Assembly: GCF_037996765.1 (NCBI RefSeq)
Contig: NZ_JBBNAD010000006.1
Coordinates: 310,001-374,000 of the forward strand
Length of the DNA stretch: 64,000 bases
From: Bdellovibrio sp. GT3
GTDB lineage: Bacteria; Bdellovibrionota; Bdellovibrionia; Bdellovibrionales; Bdellovibrionaceae
Direction: 5' to 3'
Made by a program: the position numbers and the translations under genes. Below are positions 44,420-54,238 of the stretch, piece after piece (position 1 is the stretch's first letter; each line of letters begins with the position of its first letter). The notes under the pieces were generated by a model, which ran no database searches, was not told the DNA's origin, and worked only from the letters and a program-made list of their open reading frames with translations.

Positions 44420-45817
44420 TTGGATACTAAAGCTACATTTTCAGCCTTGAACCTAAAACCAGAGCTATTGGCAGTTGTCCAGGAACTTGGGTTTTCCTCC
44501 ATGACTCCCATCCAGGAACAAAGTATTCCCGTCCTTTTGAGCGGCAAGGATTTGATTGGTCAGTCAAAAACAGGAAGTGGCAAAACGGCTGCTTTTATTT
44601 TGCCGATTTTAAATCAGCTGGAGCTTCAGCAAAAAACCGTGCAAGCAGTGATCATCTGTCCCACCCGTGAACTTGCGACGCAAGTTTTGACGGAAGTGCG
44701 CAGACTGGGCAGAAAACTTGAGGGTCTGCAAACCATGTCCCTGACCGGTGGCGCGCAGACAGGCCGCGAACAGCAGCAGGAACTTGAAAAAGGTGTGCAG
44801 ATCGTGGTCGGCACCCCAGGACGTATTCTGGATCTGGCTGGCAAGGGTCGTCTGTTTCTGGATGATGTGCGAACTGTGGTTTTGGATGAAGCTGATAAAA
44901 TGTTTGATATGGGCTTCATCGTCGAAATCAAAAATCTGATGCAGGAACTTCCCGCACAAAGACAAACGGTTCTGTTTTCCGCAACTTTTTCCGAAGCCGT
45001 TCTGGATCTAAGCCGCCGCTATCAAAAAAATCCGGCCCGAGTCACAATTCAGGAAGCTCCCGAGTCTTTGCTGATTGAAGAAGTCACCTACGAGTCTGAA
45101 GAGGCTAATAAAGCTGATAATTTGATGCGCGTTCTGCAACAGCATCAGGCCGAATCCTGTATCGTATTCTGCAACACCAAAAACTCCGTGAACGATCTGA
45201 TGAATCGCCTTGCTGATTTAAAAGCCAGCGCCACCTGTCTGCATGGGGACCTGGAACAACGCGATCGTGAACGTGTGATGGCGATGTTTAAAAATGGCAG
45301 TTACAAAATCATGGTGGCCACCGATGTGGCCGCCCGCGGACTTGATATCGAAAATCTGGAACTGGTGATCAATTACGACTTCCCTCTGCAACCGGAAACC
45401 TACGTTCACCGCATCGGTCGTACGGGTCGCGCGGGAAAATCCGGCGTCGCGGTGACTTTGATTTCAGCCCGCGACACTTTGAAGTTGATTGAAATTGAGC
45501 AAATCACAGGACGAAAATTCCAAAAGCCCACGCTGGGATTTAAAAATCAGTTTGGCCTGAATTGGGAATGGAAGCAGTCCCCTATGCAAACCGTGATGAT
45601 CTCCGGCGGTCGCAAAAACAAGATTCGCCCTGGAGACATTCTGGGTGCACTGACAGGTGCTGCCGGCGGCTTGAAAGCCACGGATATCGGAAAGATTGAA
45701 ATGCATGATACGTATTCGTATGTCGCAATCAGGTCCGATAGTGTGAATCACGCCCTGAACAGCCTGCGCAATGGTAAAATCAAAGCGCAAAAGTTCCAGG
45801 TCAAAATCCTGAAATAA
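44420..45817 (+). CDS. dbpA: ATP-dependent RNA helicase DbpA
   Basis: The 465-residue protein is a DEAD-box helicase: Q motif, TGSGKT, PTRELA, DEADKM, SATF and HRIGRTGR. The C-terminal 75 residues match the DbpA RNA-binding domain (KIRPGDILGALTGAAGG near the start of that domain), which docks on 23S rRNA helix 92 during 50S maturation. The start is TTG 44420 with GGGAG 7 nt upstream. That site lies in the 3' arm of an inverted repeat (TCCCGGA at 44375-44381, TCCGGGA at 44405-44411). It ends 4 bp from the convergent SNF2 gene. Confidence 0.9.
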   Translation: MDTKATFSALNLKPELLAVVQELGFSSMTPIQEQSIPVLLSGKDLIGQSKTGSGKTAAFILPILNQLELQQKTVQAVIICPTRELATQVLTEVRRLGRKLEGLQTMSLTGGAQTGREQQQELEKGVQIVVGTPGRILDLAGKGRLFLDDVRTVVLDEADKMFDMGFIVEIKNLMQELPAQRQTVLFSATFSEAVLDLSRRYQKNPARVTIQEAPESLLIEEVTYESEEANKADNLMRVLQQHQAESCIVFCNTKNSVNDLMNRLADLKASATCLHGDLEQRDRERVMAMFKNGSYKIMVATDVAARGLDIENLELVINYDFPLQPETYVHRIGRTGRAGKSGVAVTLISARDTLKLIEIEQITGRKFQKPTLGFKNQFGLNWEWKQSPMQTVMISGGRKNKIRPGDILGALTGAAGGLKATDIGKIEMHDTYSYVAIRSDSVNHALNSLRNGKIKAQKFQVKILK

Positions 45818-45821
45818 AAGA

Positions 45822-48800
45822 TTATTTAAGTCCCAACAGGATATCGAAGTCCTCTTTGGAAAGCGCTCCGCTGGCATTGCCACCCAGGTCTGCTGCTGAT
45901 TCTGCATTTCCAAACAGGTTTTGAAACTTCACGCCCTTGCGGTTTTTCAGAACCTCGATTTTTTCCTCTAACGATTCATGCATGATATAGCGGAACACCT
46001 GAACCGCTTTACTTTGCCCCAAACGGTGCGCACGATCCGTCGCCTGATTTTCCACGGATGGATTCCACCAAGGCTCCAGATGGAAGACATAGCTGGCTTT
46101 GGTCAAATTCAAACCCACACCACCTGTTTTCAAAGTCATAACCAGGACGGCTCCGCCTGGAGTGGCATTGAACTCGGCCAAAATCTTTTGTCTTTGGGCT
46201 GTGGGAATTCCCCCATGTAATACAAAAACCGGGATCCCCGCTTTATCCAGCAACTTGGCAGTATGCTCCAATGTTTGCAGGAATTGCGTGAATACCAGGG
46301 CACTTTCACCGGATTCAACGATCTCGCTAACGGATTCAAGCAATGTTTCAAGTTTTGGCGGAACCTTATCATAGCGAACATTTGGCAAACCGGCAGGATC
46401 AGAACAAGCCTGACGAAGACGCAGAAGTGCCGTCAACATTTGCAGCTGCACACTGGCTTCCCCGTTGGTGGTCATCGCTTCCTGCACCTTTTGGTTGTAG
46501 GACAAAGCAATATCCCGATAGATTTCCATCTGCTTGTCTTCAAATGCGATACTCATCTTGGTTTCCTGTTTTTCAGGAAGCTGATCCAGAATTTCTTTTT
46601 TGGTTCGGCGCAAAAGCAACGGTTTGATCTTCAGTTTCAGATCATCCATCTCCTCGCGAGTCACCATTTCCGTATTCACAAACTGACGACGGAAATCCTC
46701 GATCTTGCCCAGACTGCCCGGAACCAGAATATCCACCAGAGAGTAAAACTCACCATAGTGGTTTTCCATTGGCGTACCCGTCAAACAAACCTTGAACTGG
46801 GCATTCAAAGAACGCGCGGCACTGGTTCTTTTGGTCGTGATGTTCTTAAGATTCTGAGCTTCATCGAAAATCAAAGTTCGCCACTTCACCTGGGCCAGGA
46901 AGTCCTCGTGCTCCATCAAAAGGCCATAGGTCGTGATCAGGACACACTCTTCACCTGTGAATAATTTTTTACCCAAGCGATCACGGTCCTTATTGGAGAA
47001 TACTTCCAAAGGCAGTTCTGGCGTGAACTTTTGCACTTCACTTTGCCAGTTGAAAATCAAACTTGACGGAACCACGATCAAAACCTGTCCCAGCTCCCCT
47101 TGGACCCTTAAGTCCTCAAGGAACGTCAACGTCTGCAGGGTTTTACCCAGACCCATATCGTCCGCCAGCAAAGCACCCAATCGCAGATTATAAAGATCCT
47201 GCAACCACTGAACGCCGTATTCCTGATAAGGTTTAAGCTCTGCATTCATGGATTTAGGTAAAACGAACTTACGCGGCTCCTTGCCAAGCCCGTCATAGAA
47301 ATCGCAGATCTTTTTCCATTCATGGTCACCACGAATGCCGACACCCGAAGAGCGCAAAGCCAGCAACTCCAGGATCTGATGGCGAGGTAGTTTGTAAACA
47401 CGCTCCCCGATTCCACCTTTGGTTTTGCTGTCGGACTTGCCACCTTGAAGCTTCTTCCAGAAGTTCTCCAAACGGCGCAGACTTGGCATTTGTTTTTTCG
47501 GAACCAGATACAACTTGCCATCGTACTCAATCACACCACCGCCACCAAAGCCGGACATGGCCTGAGCGTCAATCTCCTGACCCTTTAAGAAGAATTTTGG
47601 ATTCAGTTCAAACCAATTGAAATACTTTTCAGAAGCATCACTGGTCAGCAGGAAATCAACCTGGAAGTCGTCCTCTGAAAGCTCCTGAAGCATTTGGCCT
47701 TTGTAGTAGATTTTAAAACCGAAAGGCAACAATGCCTGCAAAGACTCAATCGTGTCATGAGTGTGGGAGGACTCTTTGCGCACATTCGGAAACTGGAACA
47801 AACCTGTTCTGAGGGTGGGATCCTTTGCCGGATCGCCATTCCAGATTTTGGAAAGAAACGATGTGCGGGCCTTTTTAAAGGCATCCCCACTGGTCGTCGC
47901 GACCAGGCGTTTTAACATCTCGTAGATTAAACGGAATTCGCGTTCGACCGCTCCTTCCAGAATAACCTCGCCGGATTCAGAATAAAAAGACTCTTTGGCT
48001 CTTAAAGCCTGCAAGGTCTTGGTCACGTAGTCGTCAAAGTAAACCAGCACATTACGGGAACACAGTTCGTTCAGGGACATCTCACGCGCCAGCACAACGC
48101 CTGTGCCGCTTACCAAAAGCGCCTGGACATTTTCCTGCACCATTTTGAAGATTTCATCTTCCTCAACGATACGACCATCGGTCAACTCGCCCGCAAAATG
48201 CCAGTTCAATGTCTCAAGGGTCAGGTACTGCAAAACACCCAAGTGGCGCAGTAGCTTCAAATCCCAGTCTCGCTTCCCGCGGGAACGAGTGGCAATATCC
48301 TTGGCATCCGCTCCTAAAAAGTAGGGCAAACCTTCGGAGAGGACATGCAAATACAACGAAGCACGGGCTGTCCAGCCCGAACGCGCCAGATCTTTTTGCC
48401 CCATGACCCGGGCTTCATGTTGTATATGAAAGGCACCGGTTTCTGTCAGATAAATACCCATTACACTTTGAGATGAGGACAATTCTTTAACTTCGCCCGT
48501 TATGTGCACAGGAATTCCGCGCGAGCGCAGATGCTTGACCATGCGTTTGGCTTCAAGCTCCCCTTCAATCTCCACCCGTGGGTATTCAGTGGAGGTCAGT
48601 GAGAATGCCAGAGCATCCTCGTTCACATCCGTCAGCACACGAACGAACTCACTCCACTCCCGATACCACGGATGAATGGCTACCACGCCCTCTTCCGCCT
48701 CAAAGGCGAACGATTCAAAAAATGCAAACGGCTTTTTCCGGTTGGGGCTGATCAAAGTGAATTCAGAAATCAGCTGATCTTTTTCAGTAAAGTCCACGCG

Positions 48801-49814
48801 CCATTCAAATTCGCGAGTCATGTCAAAATCGATAAAGCGAACTGGCAGTGATTTTTGCGAGTTTTTACCCTGGATATAGACTTCCAACTGACCTTGATTA
48901 AGTTTGGTCGCGACGTTAGCCAGAACCACCTGCATGATCTCTTCGACTTCACGCAAAGCCTGACTGATAAACAAATTATCCCGCTGCAGAGTCAAAGGCC
49001 ACTTATCAAATACTGAATCCGGCTTGCGCGGTTGTGGCAGCAGATCTTTTGGCACATTTTTATACAATGGATGGCGTAGGATATCCCGGCCTGAAATCTG
49101 CACACCATTGCTGAAGTTATAACGAATCATGCCGGCAATACGATTTTGTTCGTTCACTTCGTTAAAAAAGTTCTCTGAATACGCTGTCAGCTTGCGACGA
49201 AAAACATCCGGCAGATTCCACAGAGTCGGTGCCAGGCTTTCCTGTTCTTTGCTGACATCAAGAAGTCGATGAGGTTCAGAAACTTCATTCAACAGTGATG
49301 TCAAAGTTTCGCCACGCAATACCGGTGCTTCTTCGACGTATAAAGTGATAGATTGCAAAAAACCAGTGGTCTCTGCCTGACCTGACAACCCCTGCTGCCT
49401 GTGTTGACGTGGACCACGCAATTCTTCAGAAAGCTTTTCAATGCGTGGATCTGCAGGCACACCCTCTTCCAGAGTTAACGCCTGCCACAAAACAACGTAT
49501 GAAGCCCATTGATGCGAACACGTGATCTTGGTATCACCGCGTGTTCCGCAATTATCGCAACGAAAATCCAAAACGCCGGAGGTTTCATCCTGAAGGACTT
49601 TGACTGAACACTTCACGTCCTCTTTGCGGTCATCAATGAAAACTTTCAACTGCATGGTGCCGGAGGCATTGGATTGCATCTCATAGCCATCAAAACCACC
49701 GTCCGCGACCAGCTCCAGTCCTTCTGCAAATTCACGCTGCTCCCCCAGCGGCACACGCTCGCTAGGATGACGTAACTGAGAGACATTTTGAAGGCTCATG
49801 GGAGCTAGAAACAC
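45822..49814 (-). CDS. SWIM zinc-finger and SNF2 family helicase
   Basis: The 1330-residue protein starts at GTG 49814, with AAAGGA 6 nt upstream; an ATG at 49799 has no such site. Near the N-terminus a SWIM-like zinc motif is visible (CDNCGTRG and TCSH, about residues 83-96). The C-terminal ~450 residues are an SNF2/Rad54-type motor: Walker A DDMGLGKT, DEAQ, TGTPMEN, and a helicase C domain ending in ATDRAHRLGQ. The long middle region is typical of bacterial SNF2 proteins and unassigned. It probably remodels DNA- or RNA-protein complexes. It is divergent from the alkylsulfatase gene. Confidence 0.88.
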   Translation of the reverse strand: MFLAPMSLQNVSQLRHPSERVPLGEQREFAEGLELVADGGFDGYEMQSNASGTMQLKVFIDDRKEDVKCSVKVLQDETSGVLDFRCDNCGTRGDTKITCSHQWASYVVLWQALTLEEGVPADPRIEKLSEELRGPRQHRQQGLSGQAETTGFLQSITLYVEEAPVLRGETLTSLLNEVSEPHRLLDVSKEQESLAPTLWNLPDVFRRKLTAYSENFFNEVNEQNRIAGMIRYNFSNGVQISGRDILRHPLYKNVPKDLLPQPRKPDSVFDKWPLTLQRDNLFISQALREVEEIMQVVLANVATKLNQGQLEVYIQGKNSQKSLPVRFIDFDMTREFEWRVDFTEKDQLISEFTLISPNRKKPFAFFESFAFEAEEGVVAIHPWYREWSEFVRVLTDVNEDALAFSLTSTEYPRVEIEGELEAKRMVKHLRSRGIPVHITGEVKELSSSQSVMGIYLTETGAFHIQHEARVMGQKDLARSGWTARASLYLHVLSEGLPYFLGADAKDIATRSRGKRDWDLKLLRHLGVLQYLTLETLNWHFAGELTDGRIVEEDEIFKMVQENVQALLVSGTGVVLAREMSLNELCSRNVLVYFDDYVTKTLQALRAKESFYSESGEVILEGAVEREFRLIYEMLKRLVATTSGDAFKKARTSFLSKIWNGDPAKDPTLRTGLFQFPNVRKESSHTHDTIESLQALLPFGFKIYYKGQMLQELSEDDFQVDFLLTSDASEKYFNWFELNPKFFLKGQEIDAQAMSGFGGGGVIEYDGKLYLVPKKQMPSLRRLENFWKKLQGGKSDSKTKGGIGERVYKLPRHQILELLALRSSGVGIRGDHEWKKICDFYDGLGKEPRKFVLPKSMNAELKPYQEYGVQWLQDLYNLRLGALLADDMGLGKTLQTLTFLEDLRVQGELGQVLIVVPSSLIFNWQSEVQKFTPELPLEVFSNKDRDRLGKKLFTGEECVLITTYGLLMEHEDFLAQVKWRTLIFDEAQNLKNITTKRTSAARSLNAQFKVCLTGTPMENHYGEFYSLVDILVPGSLGKIEDFRRQFVNTEMVTREEMDDLKLKIKPLLLRRTKKEILDQLPEKQETKMSIAFEDKQMEIYRDIALSYNQKVQEAMTTNGEASVQLQMLTALLRLRQACSDPAGLPNVRYDKVPPKLETLLESVSEIVESGESALVFTQFLQTLEHTAKLLDKAGIPVFVLHGGIPTAQRQKILAEFNATPGGAVLVMTLKTGGVGLNLTKASYVFHLEPWWNPSVENQATDRAHRLGQSKAVQVFRYIMHESLEEKIEVLKNRKGVKFQNLFGNAESAADLGGNASGALSKEDFDILLGLK

Positions 49815-49944
49815 GCTTTGTCCTTTGTCAATGACACCACATTGTGGGCATCGAACATTATGGGTGATTTTTCACACATTGTCCACCCTTCATTTCCACA
49901 TCTTTTCACTCTCAGAAACAATAAAACACTCAGGAGGAAAGAAA

Positions 49945-51951
49945 ATGCACAAACGTTTGTTGCGAGGGTCTCTCGCTGTCTTATTTGCGACTTCAGTCAG
50001 CCACGGAGCTGAACTTCCGGATGGCAAAGCCACAGAGCATACCAAGCGGGAAAATCAAAAGTACCTGAAGATGCTGGATTTCAATGACAAGGAAGAATTC
50101 GAGCTTGCTCAGAAGGGATTTATAGCAACTTTGGATAATCCTTTGATCAAAGGTAAGGACGGCAAAACTGTCTTTAGCCTTGCCGCGTTTGACTTTGTCA
50201 AAGGGGATGCCGCGCCCGACACAACCAATCCAAGTCTATGGCGTCAATCTCAGCTGACTCGCATTCATGGCTTATTTAAAGTAACTGACAAAATTTATCA
50301 GATTCGTGGATTTGACCTGTCGAATATGACCTTGATCGAGGGGAAAACCGGATGGATTTTGATCGATCCTCTGCTATCCGCTGAAACTGCGGCGGCCGGC
50401 TTGAAGCTGGCAAATGATAAATTGGGACAGCGCCCGGTCAAGGCCGTCATCTACACCCATAGCCACGTGGACCATTTCGCGGGCGCTGGCGGTGTAATCA
50501 CTGAAGCTGATGCGAAATCGAAAAAGGTTCAAGTCATTGCACCAGAAGGATTCATGGAAGAGGCCGTCAGTGAAAACCTCTATGCCGGAAATGCCATGGG
50601 ACGCAGAGCTGACTACATGTACGGTCGAACTTTGCAAAACTCTCCGATTGGAAACTTGGGAACAGGATTGGGGCCTGGCACTGCCATCGGATCAACAACA
50701 TTGATTCCACCAAACAAAACGATCACGAAAACCGGCGAGAAATTGACGGTCGACGGCGTGGAAATTGTTTTCCAGATGGCACCAGGAACTGAAGCGCCTT
50801 CAGAAATGCTCTTCTACTTCCCGCAGATGAAAGCACTTTGCCTCTCCGAGGATGCAACTTCCACCATGCATAATCTGTATACTCTGCGTGGCGCGAAAGT
50901 ACGCAGCCCCGCGGTCTGGACAAACGCACTTTCTGAAACTCTGAGCATGTTTGGATCTAAAGCTGACGTCAGCTTTGCTTCCCATCACTGGCCACGCTGG
51001 GGTAACGCTAAAGTCGTGGAGCATATCTCAAAACAAAGAGACATGTACAAGTTCATCAACGATCAGACCTTGCGGCTGGCGAATCAAGGTTATGACGCCG
51101 AGGAAATTGCGGAGAAAATCAAACTTCCGGATACATTGGCAAAAGAATTTTACAATCGCGGATACTATGGCTCATTAAGCCACAACGTCAAAGCGACTTT
51201 CCAATTGTACTTGGGTTTTTACAACGGAAATCCGGCCACTCTTCACAAACATCCGCGCACGGAAGCAGCCAAGCGTTACGTAGCTGCGATAGGTGGCGCT
51301 TCGAAAGTTATGAAGGTCGGTCGTGAGGCGTTCGACAAGGGTGACTACCGCTGGACTGCTGAACTCGTGAATCATCTGGTTTATGCAGAGCCTAACAACA
51401 AAGAGGCGCGCCAACTTCAGGCGGCGGCTCTTGAGCAATTGGGCTTCCAGGCAGAGAGCGGTCCATGGAGAGACGTTTACCTTTCAGGAGCTGCTGAGCT
51501 GCGTGGACGGGTCCCTGGGGAAGCAACACCTTTCGTGGACACCCGCACTCTTCCATTGGCAATGCTGATCGACTATACAGGCATGCGTCTGAATCCTGAA
51601 AAGACAGCTGGCAAATCCATGAAAATTGGACTGGCACTTAACAATTCCAAGGAAAAACAAACGTTGGAACTAAACAACTCCGTCCTTCACGTAAGAAAAG
51701 CGATCCCGAACGAAAAACTGGATGCCACATACACCATGTCTTCCAGTGACTTTGGAGCTGTGCTTGGCGGAATGGAGTCATCGGCCGATTTACAAAAAAG
51801 CGGCAAGCTCAAATCCACTGGCAAAACCGGAGCACTTAACGAGCTCGTATCTATGCTGGACACATTTGATCACTCCTTCAATCTGATTGCTCCGGTGGTT
51901 GAAAAAACCGGCAAGAGCGATCACATGGCAAGTGCAGAAGCTTCGAACTAA
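49945..51951 (+). CDS. Secreted alkylsulfatase (SdsA/BDS1-like metallo-beta-lactamase)
   Basis: The 668-residue protein starts at the ATG at 49945 behind a perfect AGGAGG (7 nt). A signal peptide ends near Ala22. The metallo-beta-lactamase core has THSHVDHFAG (His172, His174, Asp176, His177). A dimerisation domain and a C-terminal SCP2-like domain follow, as in SdsA1. This family cleaves primary alkyl sulfates such as SDS to alcohol and sulfate. It would act in the periplasm or outside the cell. The open frame from 49798 is upstream of the signal peptide and overlaps the divergent gene. A bidirectional terminator follows. Confidence 0.9.
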   Translation: MHKRLLRGSLAVLFATSVSHGAELPDGKATEHTKRENQKYLKMLDFNDKEEFELAQKGFIATLDNPLIKGKDGKTVFSLAAFDFVKGDAAPDTTNPSLWRQSQLTRIHGLFKVTDKIYQIRGFDLSNMTLIEGKTGWILIDPLLSAETAAAGLKLANDKLGQRPVKAVIYTHSHVDHFAGAGGVITEADAKSKKVQVIAPEGFMEEAVSENLYAGNAMGRRADYMYGRTLQNSPIGNLGTGLGPGTAIGSTTLIPPNKTITKTGEKLTVDGVEIVFQMAPGTEAPSEMLFYFPQMKALCLSEDATSTMHNLYTLRGAKVRSPAVWTNALSETLSMFGSKADVSFASHHWPRWGNAKVVEHISKQRDMYKFINDQTLRLANQGYDAEEIAEKIKLPDTLAKEFYNRGYYGSLSHNVKATFQLYLGFYNGNPATLHKHPRTEAAKRYVAAIGGASKVMKVGREAFDKGDYRWTAELVNHLVYAEPNNKEARQLQAAALEQLGFQAESGPWRDVYLSGAAELRGRVPGEATPFVDTRTLPLAMLIDYTGMRLNPEKTAGKSMKIGLALNNSKEKQTLELNNSVLHVRKAIPNEKLDATYTMSSSDFGAVLGGMESSADLQKSGKLKSTGKTGALNELVSMLDTFDHSFNLIAPVVEKTGKSDHMASAEASN

Positions 51952-51965
51952 CAGGATCTGAAATA

Positions 51966-52001
51966 CAAAAAAAAAGGACGGGCACCTACCCGTCCTTTTT
52001 T
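51966..52001. terminator. Bidirectional terminator
   Basis: Arms 51975-51982 and 51989-51996 with a 6-nt loop, flanked by A-rich and T-rich runs. It serves both the alkylsulfatase gene and the convergent TonB-receptor gene. Confidence 0.9.
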
Positions 52002-52004
52002 AAT

Positions 52005-54089
52005 TCACAAAAACAACTGCACGTTCAAAGAGAACAGACGATCCCCGCCTGGATACAAATAAACATGTCCGTACTGAGTTGGGGCCTCCCGCCAGTATTT
52101 ATTGTTCATCAGATTCTCCACCAGCAATTCTGACTGTAGCTGCACTCCATCCAATTTTAATTTGTAGCCAACACCTGCATCCCAGCGAATCCACCCCGGA
52201 ATCAAAACAGAATTATCCGCAGTGACCGAACGCTCCCCTTCAAAGACTCCACGCCCCTTCAGCGACCACATGGAATTCAAGTGGTATTCGACACCAGAGC
52301 GCACAGTCTGCTTGGGCACGTTCACCGGAATTTTACTATTCAGATTTGCGGCAAGCACGCTGTCTTCGCGACGGGCCTCAAGCACCATGGCAGCCACATA
52401 CCATTCACAACTCACGCACTTGCCCTGCAATTCAACTTCCACTCCCGAATGGCGATCGACACCATCAACCTGATAAAGTGGCGCCTGATCTGTCACCAAT
52501 GGACGATGGATATCGAAGACTGCCACACTCCACTGAATCGTTTGGCCGCCACGCACACCGATCTCGTACTGACGGGAGCGCACATCCGGCAGATACTCGC
52601 CAGGATTGGCGTAAGTACTGCGATTCGGCACAACGTACGCTTCCATTCCTTCGGCATAGCTCGCGTATAGCAGTAGATCCTGCGACCACTGATAGGAAAG
52701 TGCCGCCCAGGGCAAAAGAAACGACTGATAATAATCCGTGCGACGACTGCCGTCCGTTCGCACGGAGCTTCGGTTCACCCCATTCCAACTGCCACCCAAC
52801 CAGGCTGTCCATCTTCCAAGCTCCATCGCATCTGATGCCAGAAATTGCAGATTGGCAGAATCCCGATTGGTACTCTCATCATTCAAGGTCGGATTAGCTG
52901 GAACCTTTGCCGTTCCGTCGACATGCCCCTCCCCCACATAGTTATAAGCCTGACGTTGATAGCGTTCGCGGGTTTTCCAACCCAAAATCGCCGCATTCCA
53001 CTTGTGTTTTATATTCTCGAACTGCACTTGCCCGGCAAATCCAGTGCGCACGGATTCGGTATCGCGAACTTCATTTTCGCTGCGATAGTCATAAAAATCA
53101 AAAGTCCCATCAGAACAATAACGGTCAAAGTTTCCGTCTTTGGTGCAACCATAGGGATACGCCAGGTAGTCATCATTTTTAAGAGCTTGCATTCCCGCGG
53201 ATAAATTCCATTGCAGGTTTTCATGCACGGCCATGGAATACTGCACACTTCCAGTTAAAGCCCCAAACACCACGGGCTCACTCCAGGATTGGTTATTAAG
53301 ATTGATGTTAGGATTCTGAACCTCGGGCAAAGCATCCCCCAGAAGACTCATGCCGGGTTGACTGGGTTGCGACCGCCTTGACCACTCAAGCTCCGCATCC
53401 AGCAAACCGTATTCACCAATTCGCACACTGATCGCGCCGGCCACTAAAGATCGACTGCCTTTTGCATGTTTTAAGTGTGGCGAGATATTTTCCTGAGCGA
53501 GATTAATCCGATAATCCGCGCGTGCGCCGGCGGCACCGCCAACATCAGCGGCCAGCAAAAGATTCCCCGAATCCGACAGATCAACAGAAACGTCTTTGAT
53601 CTTTTTACCGGACTTCTTAACTTCGTAGTCGATAAATCCCCCTGGACTGCTGACACCGGATTGAACACCCGACAGGCCTTTAAGAATCAGGATGCCCGAC
53701 TTGTTTTCCAAGGGAATGGAGGTCTCGGCACTGATGGGCAAACCGTTACGCCGAAAGTTACTGCGATTATCCAAGGTGTATCCGCGAATGGAGACCATGT
53801 CCCAGTAGCCCGTGGCATTGTAGCTGTCACTGAGAGAAGCTTCCAGTGTCGTCAGGTCCGCCAGACGAAGTACGCGGTTCTGCTTTAATTCCTGTTCGGA
53901 ATAGTTCTGGGAACTGACCGGCACCTTTTGTAAATCCTCTGCAGGAAATCCCAAAAGCGAGGCATTGGCCTTAAAGGTATCGTCAATGACAACTGCTTCC
54001 AAAGTCGTTTGCGCCATGGCGGAATTGGCCAGCAGCATGAAGACGATCGCACTGATTAAATGTTTTGATTTTCCGAAGTGTTTTTTCAT
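52005..54089 (-). CDS. TonB-dependent outer membrane receptor under TPP riboswitch control
   Basis: The 694-residue protein has a signal peptide ending near Ala26, a plug domain (SIRGYTLD, RRNGLPIS and GLSGVQSGVSSPGG motifs) and a 22-strand-type barrel ending in Leu-Asn-Val-Gln-Leu-Phe-Leu. By sequence it resembles siderophore receptors of the FhuA/FpvA type. However, its leader carries a full thiamin-pyrophosphate riboswitch, so it probably imports thiamin, a phosphate ester or a precursor. No N-terminal secretin/STN signalling domain is present. The ATG at 54089 lies directly after a hairpin that covers its ribosome site. It ends at a bidirectional terminator. Confidence 0.88.
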   Translation of the reverse strand: MKKHFGKSKHLISAIVFMLLANSAMAQTTLEAVVIDDTFKANASLLGFPAEDLQKVPVSSQNYSEQELKQNRVLRLADLTTLEASLSDSYNATGYWDMVSIRGYTLDNRSNFRRNGLPISAETSIPLENKSGILILKGLSGVQSGVSSPGGFIDYEVKKSGKKIKDVSVDLSDSGNLLLAADVGGAAGARADYRINLAQENISPHLKHAKGSRSLVAGAISVRIGEYGLLDAELEWSRRSQPSQPGMSLLGDALPEVQNPNINLNNQSWSEPVVFGALTGSVQYSMAVHENLQWNLSAGMQALKNDDYLAYPYGCTKDGNFDRYCSDGTFDFYDYRSENEVRDTESVRTGFAGQVQFENIKHKWNAAILGWKTRERYQRQAYNYVGEGHVDGTAKVPANPTLNDESTNRDSANLQFLASDAMELGRWTAWLGGSWNGVNRSSVRTDGSRRTDYYQSFLLPWAALSYQWSQDLLLYASYAEGMEAYVVPNRSTYANPGEYLPDVRSRQYEIGVRGGQTIQWSVAVFDIHRPLVTDQAPLYQVDGVDRHSGVEVELQGKCVSCEWYVAAMVLEARREDSVLAANLNSKIPVNVPKQTVRSGVEYHLNSMWSLKGRGVFEGERSVTADNSVLIPGWIRWDAGVGYKLKLDGVQLQSELLVENLMNNKYWREAPTQYGHVYLYPGGDRLFSLNVQLFL

Positions 54090-54116
54090 CGCATTTCCTT
54101 TGCTCAGGGAAATGCG
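54090..54116 (-). promoter_or_regulatory. Shine-Dalgarno-sequestering hairpin of the TonB receptor gene
   Basis: Perfect 9-bp arms (54090-54098 and 54108-54116) with a 9-nt loop end directly at the ATG. The ribosome site AAAGGAAA (minus strand, 54101-54094) lies partly in the loop and partly in the 3' arm. The 5' arm and loop contain TTCCCTG (54111-54105), which is complementary to CAGGGAA at the 3' end of the TPP aptamer (54155-54149). Confidence 0.75.
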
Positions 54117-54142
54117 CTAACTGTGAATAGATTCAGTTAATT

Positions 54143-54232
54143 AACGACTTCCCTGCGCGAGCATTATCTCTGTCAGGTTCAAAGGGTATTTCTCAGCCTT
54201 CTGCACTACGCAGAAAGCACCCCTAGCTTGTG
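54143..54232 (-). promoter_or_regulatory. TPP (thiamin pyrophosphate) riboswitch, THI element
   Basis: Reading the minus strand, all conserved elements appear in order: CTAGGGGTGC (54227-54218), a P3 stem, GGCTGAGA (54198-54191), ATACCC (54189-54184), AACCTGA (54179-54173), GATAATGC (54168-54161) and GCGCAGGGAAGT (54158-54147). This closely matches the thiM/thiC aptamer. It lies about 58 nt before the start codon of the TonB receptor and should lower expression when TPP is plentiful. Confidence 0.95.
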
Positions 54233-54238
54233 GTGAGC

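Noticed and set aside
46263-46964. 233-codon plus-strand open frame
   Set aside because: Antisense to the SNF2 helicase and without signal, domain or ribosome site.
52005-54089. Label as siderophore receptor
   Set aside because: The TPP riboswitch argues for a thiamin-related substrate, so the siderophore label from barrel similarity alone was not adopted.
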